DNA of 64,000 bases from Trichoplusia ni (taxonomy: Eukaryota > Arthropoda > Insecta > Lepidoptera > Noctuidae). Below, piece by piece: positions 32,690 through 43,579 of this stretch. Where the stretch lies: positions 15,849,328 through 15,913,327 of the forward strand of contig NC_039480.1 in assembly GCF_003590095.1 (NCBI RefSeq). Direction: 5' to 3'. The position numbers and the translations under genes were made by a program. The notes under the pieces were generated by a model. The model worked only from the letters and a program-made list of their open reading frames with translations, had not been told where the DNA came from and searched no databases. The stretch's first letter is position 1. Each line of letters starts with the position of its first letter.

Positions 32690-34265
32690 GTTAAAACAAC
32701 GTTTGCTGCAACAACCAGTTTATCTATATGTTTATATAATTACATATTGTTGCCTTACTAAAACCACGCACCATTTTTGCAACAATAATTACTTGAATCA
32801 TAATATAATCATGTGAACTCTGTTATACCCATACTATAATTTGAATGTTACCATGGGTACCAGAGTTCAATGTTATACTTACAATCATAGGTAAGTATAA
32901 GTATGTTTTTCTTGTAATTTCAGAGCATTTAATTTTACATGACAGTGGTTTTTATGTAAATTTATCAGGAAATAAATAATTTTATTTATTTAGGACACGG
33001 TTGCACAAAGTAGAAGCTTAGATGAGGAATATTATTTTCTCATCACGATCCCTTTGTTCGGTAGATCACGGTGAAGCGTCGGCACCGTTTGGTAATACGT
33101 GTGACAGTCGTGATGGCCGGTCAGGAGCCTGCACTCACAGACAGCGACGATATAAGTCCCCGTCAAATGATGAGGACATAGAGATCAGCCTTTATTTCTT
33201 TCATATAACATTAATCACTAAAGAGGTTGACATTGATTGTATAGATTCCTTTTTTTATCCTCTGACGTAAAAATTTGGATATACCTAGATGCCATTGGGG
33301 TGTGGGAAAGTATGTAGTGTTGCATCCGTCAACTGTTTTACTTTACCTAAAATAAAATGATTCTTAAAAGATTTAGTAAGTTATTGGTAAAAACTAGACC
33401 ATTTTTCATAATTACGCCAGTTGCGACACAGTTACAACGTACCTAAACAAATCACAATGATATATTTATAAATAATTTATGTGTATATATGTAAATGTAA
33501 GCATATTAAAATGTGTGTTTTTTTTATATATCGGGATTAAATATGTCGTACTAGTATTAGTATCGTATTAGTATCAAATATAATAATTATACAAAAATCA
33601 ATCATGCTTCTTCAAATTGAGCTATCGTTTCCAGTTCATTGCATTCGTGTCGACAGCTATAGATACAAAAAATAAATCTATTCATACGAATGCATTCGGC
33701 TGTAGAATGCAATGTAACAATCACGAATTGTCTATAATGGGTGTTAATAAAAATGAGTCACGATCAGACAAAACCTATTCGACACGACTCTGATTTATAG
33801 ACAGATATATTATAATTATAAAAGCTCAAATTTCCATATACATATAAAACTGATATAATAATTTAGCGCATTCATAAGTTTTTGTCAAAGAAACATGTCG
33901 GAACAGGTAGGTTTTTTGATTATATGTGTGTTATGGTAATTATGATATGATACTATCTCTAAATAAATATTTTGAACGGAAGTTATAAGTACTTATCTAA
34001 TCTTAATTTTACCTCTAAACCTGTTGATAAACTTAACGATGGAAGCTGTCATCGTGAATGAAAGGCGATTAAAATAATTTGTGTTTTTTTTTATTATCAT
34101 TGATAACAAAACTTTATATCTACTTTTTATGATCGGATAATAAATTTGGAAATCACGTAAATATAGAAAACACTGTATACTAATACTGTTGCCCTCTGGC
34201 CCGGCTAATATGAATCGAAAATGATCATAAGGGGACTTAAAATCGGGATAAAAAACCATCTTATG
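32690..34265. other. No gene seen
   Basis: AT-rich. A GC-richer patch at 33050-33170 has an upstream TTTATTTAG and a downstream GTGAAG but no supported frame. Confidence 0.35.
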
Positions 34266-34269
34266 TGTT

Positions 34270-34395
34270 AATCCTGGTTATAAACTATCTGTGTATCAAG
34301 TTTCGTCTAAATCCGTGGTGGGTTCAATGATTTTAGCGTGAATAAGGAACAAATATCCATACATACAAACATCGCGTTTATAATATTAGTATGAT
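34270..34395 (+). repeat. Dispersed element end (…gcgtttataatattagtatgat)
   Basis: ctgtgtatcaagtttcgtct, aaatccgtggtgggttcaat and ccatacatacaaacatcgcg, then tttataatattagta. Related to the right end of 37721-37955. Confidence 0.55.
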
Positions 34396-34399
34396 AGTT

Positions 34400-35290
34400 T
34401 GATTTTCTTTTAAACCAGAAACCTTGTGGTATAAACTATAAGGCCAGAAAATTATTGCATGGCCACAATAAAATTACTTCAATTGTTTAATGTTTAACCA
34501 GCTGATACACTCGTATTATAAACGACATTCAAAACAGCTTACGTACAATCGAATTAAAAACACGATAATGCACGTACTCTACACTGTAGGCATATATTAT
34601 GTACCTACGTACCTATTAAATACCCGCGTGTTGTCATAATGCACGAATTATTTTGCTAACGTCATACGTGCTCGCCGTACGAGAGCCGCAGTACTCAGAT
34701 CAACTTAGTTTTACCTTTTGCTTTCTCTCATACCTCAATTCTCGATTTCCGTCCTCCTGGAACAAGTTTTGAAACAGTCTTGAATCTTGAAATGTTTTAA
34801 TCTGGTAATAACAAATTAGAAATCAAAGCATAACGTAGATGTAATAGAGTTTGCAAGGAAACCGTTTCAAACTAGTTTTAAAAACATTTAACATTGCATA
34901 ATTTATGTATCATAGCTGTTTCTGCTTGGTTACAAAAATCTAGAAATTATAATTGAATTGGTCTTATTGGCAATTTAGTATTTCCATTTCTACTCGTAGC
35001 TAAATCATGTTACTTAACTTAAATGGTTTACTAAACCATTTTTTTACTGAACTAAATAAGTAGTTTGTTTCATGTATCGGATAAATGCTAACTCCGCTAA
35101 TAATCTGACCTTTTCACACTATTTACCGGTTTGAGTACGATTCCTCGATATAACCATGACAATCGGCAATAAAGCAACAATACATGTACGAAAATTGGTA
35201 TATTGACATACATAGAATGGAATTCGCTTCATGTTGCCTTCTCATATAATTATGCAACTGCTCTAGTACAATAACAATGCAAACGATAAG
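34400..35290. other. No gene seen
   Basis: AT-rich. A short near-perfect palindrome (aaatggttta / taaaccattt) lies at about 35022-35042. Confidence 0.35.
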
Positions 35291-35299
35291 CGTATGTGG

Positions 35300-35445
35300 G
35301 CTAACAGCGGTGGTAAGTGTGGTGAAAGTGTCCGAGCGAGGTCCGCGAAGGTCGTCTGCAGCGCCGAAGCGCCGAACGCGTCGAGCCGCCGAACGCCACG
35401 CTGCGGCTGCTACGCCGAGCGCCCTCACTGACATTACCATTCCAA
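35300..35445. promoter_or_regulatory. GC-rich island, possible promoter
   Basis: CpG-rich segment (cgaggtccgcgaaggtcgtc, agcgccgaagcgccgaacgc) in AT-rich surroundings. On the plus strand CGGTG|GTAAGT at 35310 is a donor-like site. Long minus-strand frames here look like by-products of the GC content. Strand and target gene unknown. Confidence 0.3.
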
Positions 35446-36189
35446 ATGTCAAGTAAATGTCAACATTGTAATTGTAGACTCGCCGGGCTCAACCACCGGC
35501 CACTCGTAAATATGATTCAAAACGTACACGCGGAAGTCACTACATCTTTAGATTATGACCGAAATAAAACCTTTTTACGGAAATTGTCTGTTTATGTTTA
35601 TACTCAAGGCTCACTGAAATTGAAAGTATACGAACAAAGCCGTGCTTGTGTGTCCTCTATAAAATTTTATAGTTTAATGTAAAATGTAATAAAAATATAA
35701 CATCTATTAGAACAGGTGTAGATTGATACGAGTGACGCAAATCGTTGATTGTAAATACATTAGTGTATTATGTCTGAGTTAAAACAATAAGATTCTTTTT
35801 ATCGCTATTATGTATTCAATTTAACACATACACAGTTAACAATAACGAATAATTGATTTTGTTTTTACGTGAACATTGAAAATAAATTTATAGAAACTAC
35901 AGCCGACAATATCAAGACGGCCATTATTCTAAACATGTGTTAGAGGTTGTATATGTCCTTAACTCTGTCCTTTTTTTGACCAATTAGGTTTCTTGTATCA
36001 GATTAACAAGACACAATAAAAACCGTTGTATCACGTACTTATGGCTAATTCAGACAAAAAAATGACGTTAAGCAAAGCCTTCATGGTATTTCGTGAGAAA
36101 ATGAAGAAGTGTAATTAAGTTGCATTGTTAAACACCTATGACTCGTATTATATAATGCAATGTTGCAAATGTGTGCATAATTGGTGTGG

Positions 36190-36300
36190 TTGATTGTACG
36201 CGCACGTGCGAACCACACGCGATGGACGCGGCGAGCGGAGAGCGGAGAGCGGAGAGCGGCGGAGTGTGCACACAAACAAACATCCGGATATAAGCACCGC
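36190..36300. promoter_or_regulatory. GC-rich island with CACGTG E-box and 7-nt tandem repeat
   Basis: GCACGTGC palindrome (E-box CACGTG at 36203-36208), then four tandem copies of GAGCGG[AC] at 36233-36260. It could be an alternative promoter of the downstream bHLH gene; no transcript evidence. Confidence 0.35.
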
Positions 36301-37454
36301 TGCGTTTCTACACGTATACCTAGTTCATACACAATTTCTTTTGACTTTAAAAGAAGAATTATTTATGTAATTGCATTATCTTTTTACGACAAGTATTGAC
36401 AATATTTAACTTAGTAACACGATAAAAAAAAACATCATTTTATGTATCAATACATACTTGTTTCGCACGTGCTTGCTAAATAAACACACAAATAAATGTC
36501 AGAGCATCAACCTTCGCAATAATTGTGAAAATAATAATTTATAAGTCTACCTATAATTATAATAAGTTCATAACGTGGTGATTTTCGATAGAAACCGGTT
36601 TCGACAAAGTAGAACGACACTCTGTTATTGGCGAGCGAAACTAGCTACTCAATCTCGAAACCAGGGCTCGGGTGGGGTTCATTAAATGAATAATTAAACA
36701 CGTGCTTGCACTGGACTACTTGCAGCATACATTTAGTGAGAGTAGTCCGAACTGACCTATTACTTACCACTGGCATTTGAGTATAACATAACCTACTTAT
36801 TTATGAATACTAGTCTAACCACCTAAAACTATTTTATTTCTTTATTAGAATATAAGTAAAGTACTAGCTATGCTACCTACAATTTATTTACGTGAAGTTG
36901 TAAATACATAGAAAGTCTCGCAGCTCACTTTGCCGTAGCCGCGTAGCACCCTGCGTAGCACAGATGACGTGGCAACGTAAAACTTCGTAGTATTAAGTTT
37001 CCTTTTTAAAATCCAGTGGTTCTTTCAAATATTTTTATAATGTATGTTAATCTGTATGGGACTATAAATATATTAAACAACTAGGTAGGTGATCAAGTAT
37101 TTTAATTTTTGTAATAAAAATAATTTTCGGGTAAAACACGTATTTCCAGATTTTGTTATATTTTGGTACTAAAAAAGGTTCTTAGAGCATTCGTATTAAT
37201 CTATTGTTATATGTAAGCTCAATCAAATTGATCTAACAATGTTGACATTTTAAAATACGCTATCAAACCAAATTACTTTTAAATTAAGAATTACGAGACC
37301 GTTCCTTTTAAAAATAAACTAAATTATGGAGGTTATAAACATTACAAACCTCTTTGAATCCTCGATTGATTGGATGTGATTGAGTCCGGTATAATTAGAA
37401 TAAGATTTTCCTTAGCGTCGGTATATAATGTACAAAATATATAATAGCATGTCA

Positions 37455-37560
37455 TTTGTTGCGCGACTGGGCGCCGCGTGGGCGCCGCCGGTCGGCGGGC
37501 TACGGTGGCGCCTAGCCCACACCCCCTATAAAAAACCTATCAGAAGGTTCAATGAACCTT
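37455..37560 (+). promoter_or_regulatory. GC block followed by a TATA box
   Basis: About 60 bases of very GC-rich sequence (gggcgccgcgtgggcgccgc) directly precede TATAAAAA at 37527-37534. It lies about 1.15 kb upstream of the bHLH coding start and could be its core promoter. A usual initiator 25-30 bases downstream is weak (TTCAAT). Confidence 0.35.
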
Positions 37561-37720
37561 TACCATTTAAAATTATTTTCTTGATGTTGTTTCAATTTAT
37601 CAATGAAGAGTTAACTTTATATTATTGGAGAAGAAAACTCAAATTGAATTCCGGTTTGCTATTTTGAGCTTTACATTGAAAGAAAACGCCAAATAGTACT
37701 AAATATATACACACACTAGC

Positions 37721-37955
37721 TGTTGCCCGCGACATCGTCCACGTTGTTAGAATTTTCCCCGTTTAAGCGCAAAAAATGTGTTTTTTTACGACCCCACATT
37801 AGAAACCTCAAAAATTGTAGCCTGTGTTATTCTGATGTATAAGCTATATTGTGGTAAAGTTTCATTCAAATCCATTCAGTAGTTTTTACGTGAAAGAGTA
37901 ACAAACATCCATACATCCATACTTACAAACTTTCGCCTTTATAATAGTAGTAGGA
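37721..37955 (-). repeat. Dispersed element with actagctgttgcccgcgac end
   Basis: Begins cactagctgttgcccgcgac, continues aagtttcattcaaatccatt and cagtagtttttacgtgaaag, and ends tttcgcctttataatagtag. Inverse orientation of the same end type as 30205-30495 and 52022-52265. Confidence 0.6.
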
Positions 37956-38692
37956 TATCATTGTACAAACAAAAAACCTTCAATTTCAACAATAATACTA
38001 GATTTAGCGTCGTCATTAGATGAAATGAATTACTTATAGTACCATTTTTGTAGTGCAATTTTTCGTGTGTCGTTCCAACCGAGCCTTCTGCCTGTTATCT
38101 CTATGATCGCCCAGCAACATGTACGACATCCCGCATCACTGTCATTAAGCTCAACTAGCTACTGCCCACATCACCACCCGAGCAGACAAAATATAGTTTC
38201 GTATACTTTTTGTATACAACCACTGGGTATATTGACATTCAAATTAAACTGGACGTCATGAACTACGTCACAGATTTATATCAGGAATATGTAGGCGTCT
38301 TGATCCATAAAATGTCGAGTCGCAATTGCAAACTTGGATTAACTCCTCTTTAGAAACGAGTTCGGAATTCTAATTAGCAATAAGTTGTTAAACTAAAGTC
38401 AAGAGTCAATTACAGTTTTATATTTAGAGTATTATACTTTACAAAATTGTAAATAAGCTATAGATATACGTAAATAATACGTACACATACTACGGTTAAA
38501 GAGTGCAATGTTCCTTGTATTTATAAATCTTTATCTATTCAATTGAACTTAGTAAATCCTGGTCGTAACGGTTCTATAGAACTCAAAACAAACTGTATGA
38601 CTCACAGTTGTTTACAGTCGTATAAAATAACAGCGATTATAATGTAAATATGCACCTGTTTGAAGTGAGGTCTCTTTGTTTCAGATCTAAGC

Positions 38693-40395
38693 ATGCCCCA
38701 GTGGGCGAGCGCGGAGGGCGGCGGCTCCGAGGCGGAGTCGCCCGACCAGACTATGCTGTTCTATGAAGACGAGACCTCAGAGTATTATGACAACAAAACT
38801 GATATTGCAGATAAAATAGAACAAGCTGGAGGTAAGACACCAAACGGACTTCATAATCATTGAATAAGTATCGAATTCGTGAAAGTTATCAATAATGATT
38901 ACTATTCTTGATAACCTTAACAAAGGGTCAGGAAAGAGTAAATAAAGTTTACTTTACTCATAGATACAGTATCACCTTGGTCTGACAGATATCAAGCGCG
39001 TAGGTATGCTAGGCATGCTCAACCACGTTACTATCACCGATATCACCAAGTGAATGTAGGCACAGCTAGGTCACTAGTTTATTACCTGCACTATCAAGTT
39101 GACTTGATTAGGAATTACCGTTCAAAAGTACATACGATAGTAAAAGAAAATATTTAAGAAACAAATCTATATGGATATTGAATTTTAATTTATTATTATA
39201 ATACGTACAGCCGTCGAAAAGCACGAAGCAGATAAGGGCATTACGAAAATCACCCGTAGCCGTGCGTACAAATCGATTAGTCTGCACTCGCGCTCTTACG
39301 CAAATACTTTATCAAGCGTGCATTCGCGTCACGTAATGCCCAAGTTTCGTACAGAGCAGCTGACTTGTTGCACAAATGTTTAAGTGTTCTCGCTTCGATA
39401 TCGTGTCGCTGCCAGCACCGCGGTTGCCAACGTTTCGTGACAGCGAATGTTGTTAACGTTAGCGGGAGAGATGACGTATTCATTGGCTTGAAATTCAAAA
39501 CCTTTTTTTTTACATTGGAACCAGGATTAAACTTTAAAGGGTGTCGGTAGTCGATTTGTTTACTTAAAAGTAACTGTGTCGTTCCAGATTTCTACGACAG
39601 CGGCAGTGGCAGTGATGAGCAAGTTCCGCGTCGCGTGTGTCGGCCACGACGGGCCGCGGCGGGGTCGTCCTCGTCGGCCGCCAGCAGCAGCGGGCCCACG
39701 GGCCCCGGCCGGCGGCGGCGCTGCGGCATCTCAGCACGCGAGCGCAACCTGCGCAGGCTCGAGAGCAACGAGCGAGAAAGAATGAGGATGCACTCCTTAA
39801 ACAGAGCCTTCGAGGTAAGCATCAATCAATCACACCAAAAACCACTCTGTATTCGTTTTCATTATGCATTTTGGCTTGACATAGATTCATTTCTGTTTTA
39901 GGATCTCCGCCGCGTAATACCACATGTGAAGAAAGACAACAGGAGTTTATCAAAGATAGAAACTCTTACTTTAGCTAAAAATTATGTCAAGGCCCTTACT
40001 AATGCAATATGCACGATGAGGGGAGAAGTTCCTCGATACCAGTAAGTATTCATAAGATGTAGACTTCGCAGTTGGCATTATTCCACCTAGTAGCCCCGTT
40101 ATTAAGTAACAAACATTGCATTACGCTTGCATTCAAATATATAAAAAAAACTTTCACAATCGCTCAGTTAAAAATACATTAAAGTCTGTAAGTTTCCTAA
40201 AAAATAAAATAAATGTTGACTAGCATCTAAAATAAAGCAATCTAATGAATAAATATTTTAAATTTCAGATTTAATAGCGATGATGAAAATGTAGAGCCCG
40301 TTTTCGTCCTGAATCGAGACCAGGAACAAAACAACAACGTACCGAGTGATCAGGACCGTGAAGACACCAGCGCCGGAGCCCAGAACAGCCTCTGA
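38693..40395 (+). CDS. dimm: bHLH transcription factor, dimmed/Mist1 class
   Basis: Coding exons 38693-38831, 39588-39814, 39902-40041 and 40269-40395, all GT-AG with closing phases, give 210 aa. The N-terminus (MPQWASAEGGGSEAESPDQT) is acidic, then comes a serine/arginine/glycine-rich stretch. The bHLH domain is at about residues 99-160: basic region RRLESNERERMRMHSLN, loop IPHVKKDNRS, helix 2 LSKIETLTLAKNYVKALT. These are the diagnostic residues of the Mist1/dimmed class, which drives secretory capacity (neuropeptide and exocrine cells) in the nucleus. The tail is short and acidic (FNSDDENVEPVFVLN, then DQDREDTSAG). The start ATG follows the acceptor at 38684 by eight bases, so a non-coding exon must exist upstream. 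Insect Dimmed has a much longer tail, so this may instead be a close relative within the class. Confidence 0.85.
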
Positions 40396-42335
40396 CAAAG
40401 ACGCACTAGTCCCCGCCTCGCTCTCGTATCCACCGCCAAACCAAGCTCTCCAAATGAAGGCATGCCTTGAACAAATATAATATTACGTAGAATCAAGATT
40501 CAAACTTAATACATGCACGTAGCAAAGTGCAAACTCTTAGAATGTGTGCATATAATCTATATTTTATTACTGTCCTTTACATCTATTTTTATGCCATCAA
40601 TATATACTTACTTAATTCTTTTTAGACGTAAATTTTGAAACATACAACAATTTTGGAAGGATATTAGAATCGAGTCGATTAGTAACATTGTGAATTCGAA
40701 AGGGTTTCAGGGACTAAACTGAAAGTATTAAGAAGTTAATTATCCAATTAGTTCAGTTGGAATGTTTGATATTTTATGTTAGAACGGAATGTTTTATTTT
40801 ACGAACGTTATTCATTTATAAATTCTAAAAGATGTAGCAGTGCAATTTTTGAGAAAGATATCAAAACCTATATACCGATATCTATAAGAGGACACCCAAA
40901 GACCAATGGTACGAATTAATTGCTAGATTTAAAAATATTATAATCGTTATTTATGCATGTTATTGAAATGACACAAAAATATATAAAAAAAGAAACGGGC
41001 GTGTTAGCTGAATGAATAGGACGGGATGCAAGAAAATAAAGATGACTTGATAGAGAAAGGAAAGAAATTGTGTTACATGTTAAGTAAACATGTGCGAGAT
41101 ACCTAATGGCTGAAAATAATGACGAACTTATCTGTCTGTTTCCCGACTAGACGTAGGATTATGACATAAGCGCCATACAAATTGTGCCTGATTGCTATCT
41201 CTATTACAGAACGAAACAGATGGGTATTTTAGTCATTAATTTCAGGCGTAAGAATATATGACAAGTAGGTAATCATACTAAGTGTCATCTTGTCATCAGA
41301 TTATTTATTTAAATATTTAACAAGACTGTAAAATAACTAAAACAAATCAAACAGACACTTGGTTACTTTCGCATTTAAAGTGTAGTAAAATTTATTGAAA
41401 CTTGTACCTAAAACCTTAGAAGAAATGCAAAAAGTAACGATCAAGAAAAACGAAAATACTAATAAACTTAGATCTCAACGTTATTTCACCTGCTTGACTT
41501 AGAAGTAGTGAATTTTGTAAAGTGTTTGTGCTAATTTATCGATTTTTGTGCCGACCTATACCTATCTGCAGATTTTTTTCTCGTGGTGCCAAAATGACCG
41601 CTAATGCCAAACAAGAATTATTTACGTATAGCAATTTAACAATTACCTACTGTTAATTAGTAGATATAAATTATATTTACAGGAAACAGTCAATTTCAAT
41701 TTTAAGGAATTTTGATGCTATGCGCAAAAAATATGTTTGTGTCCTACTTTCTCGCGAATAGGTATGAGTGCGATCTTTACGTTATTGATAAAATATATGT
41801 TAATTACGAAATCTCAACTTATAGTTACCTACCTACCTTTGAGTATATTTAAATTTAGTTTTTAAAAATAGGTACATAATTGTTTAAGTACACATACGAT
41901 AAGAATGTTGGCAAAATGCATTTCAATGGCTAATGAGCATTTTACAGTCATTGTGAGTTAGCTGTGTAATGAAGTAGTATATAAATAATTATGTAATTAT
42001 AAAATGTGCAAAATGTTTTATTTTTTGTATTTTACGCAAACAATTTGTGATTATATTATATAAAAATTATATCTACGAGAACATCATGAAACAGATTGTT
42101 TTAATTACCTGGGTTCCTAATATCTTTTATATACATAGGTAAGTACCTACTCAACTTAGGAGTTAGGGGGGTATCGAATTATAAAGCCTCAGAAAACTGC
42201 AGAACAAAATGCTAACATAAAATATCCACACCTTTTTTCTTTGGCAGAGTGAAAGAAGTTATAAAGATTCTAAACATAAGCAAGTTTTATCGTTTGCCAT
42301 GGATAAATCAACTAGTTATCTTTTATTTCGCTTTG
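40396..42335 (+). other. 3' UTR and flank of the bHLH gene
   Basis: AT-rich after the stop. AATAAA at 41035-41040 is a candidate poly(A) signal. No other gene seen up to 42.3 kb. Confidence 0.45.
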
Positions 42336-42339
42336 GTTC

Positions 42340-42680
42340 CGGCAGGATGACAAGCTTGTGTCTTCAACTCTCACCACGCCCACAACTTGTGGTACTGTGC
42401 GCATGCACTTGTGCGGTTCCAAAACCAGCCTCGGTCTTGGACATTTGGGATGACGCTTTCCAAAGGCCTGGGTGTAAAATGCACGCCCATCTAAGTCGAA
42501 GGAGGCGTGTGAGTCTTCGTGTGCGTATAGTCTGTGGTCTGCCACCTGACTGGGTAATCAGGAGTCCTCGTCGTCACCATAACAGGCCTAACAGGGTGGT
42601 TTAAGACTGTAACACGCCCCTCCCCTTCCGTAAATTTGCCTACCGCATGCAGTAGTGGGGAGCTTAACCCTATGGGTCCG
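42340..42680. other. Unrecognised GC-richer block
   Basis: About 340 bases with much higher GC than either side (cacgcccacaacttgtggta, cggttccaaaaccagcctcg, ccgcatgcagtagtgggga). Open frames exist on both strands without splice sites or recognisable protein similarity. Composition suggests an inserted repeat or an old pseudogene piece, not a native exon. Confidence 0.35.
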
Positions 42681-42989
42681 TTCATCAAGACCCTCAATTT
42701 TACGATGGTAGGCACCTTAATCGTGTGTAATAGCTGATACTTGAAATTAAAAGTAAGTACGCAACTATATAATTCGTATTGAGCCTTATAAGATTTAAGC
42801 AAAGACAATCAAATTACAAGATTTCAATAACAAATGCATAATTTAAATTATAAAGTTCTCCCATCGTAACTCTATCACCATGGCTCCGCTTTTGGAAATT
42901 ATCCCTCAGTTTATTTAAATAATCACAATCGGTAAAAACAAAATAAAACATTGCATACTATAAATGAATTTAACGGATATTGCGGCTTT

Positions 42990-43045
42990 TATACATTTTC
43001 TTCTTACAGCCACTATCCGCTTGGATAGTGGCTGTAGAAGATACA
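42990..43045. repeat. Hairpin around cagccactatcc
   Basis: A 13-bp perfect stem (43006-43018 with 43023-43035) closes a 4-base loop; the flanks (tcttctt / agaaga) extend it imperfectly. The loop is too small for a typical pre-miRNA, so a palindromic repeat is more likely. Confidence 0.5.
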
Positions 43046-43579
43046 TTTCTATAAAAATGTATTTTTGTATCAGAATATAATATAATTTGGTAAAAACAAA
43101 TTAGCTATTAACAAACTAACTAAATACTTCTTAAGTTAAAATATATATTAGAATTTATTTTTTAAACTTACTATTTTGGTTCAGTGTTGCCAACAAAACG
43201 TTTAGTAACGTTGGAGTGCAATCGATTGTTGTTGGAGATATGTTACTCGATTCGATACGATTGTAGTTATTGCTGGCTGAGCGAGCGCGCCCCACTAAAC
43301 TGATTGTCTACGACAAAAAATCCTCATGTGCGTGTGTAGTTAGATTAGATACATTTTAGAGTAATTTTGTGTAAAAAACCTTTAAATGCGATTCATGGTT
43401 GAGTATTCAAGTAATTTACGATTTGAGCTTGTAGAAAAACATTGTTCGTAACAAATTCCACCCAAATTAAGTTACATACTTCACTTATATACATTCTGCG
43501 TCTATCGCAATATGGCCGTCCTGTAATGATTTGGTGGCCAGTAATATTATTGTGATTTCGTTGCATGCTAAATACCAAA

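Noticed and set aside
35123..35452. 109-aa minus-strand frame in a GC island
   Set aside because: Half is arginine/alanine low-complexity and half AT-rich junk; no splice or homology support.
39576..39901. Alternative frames over bHLH exon 2
   Set aside because: They are other phases of the same GC-rich exon; only the phase that joins exons 1 and 3 yields the bHLH domain.
42299..42808. 100-aa frames on both strands
   Set aside because: No splice sites or protein features; kept only as an unrecognised GC block.
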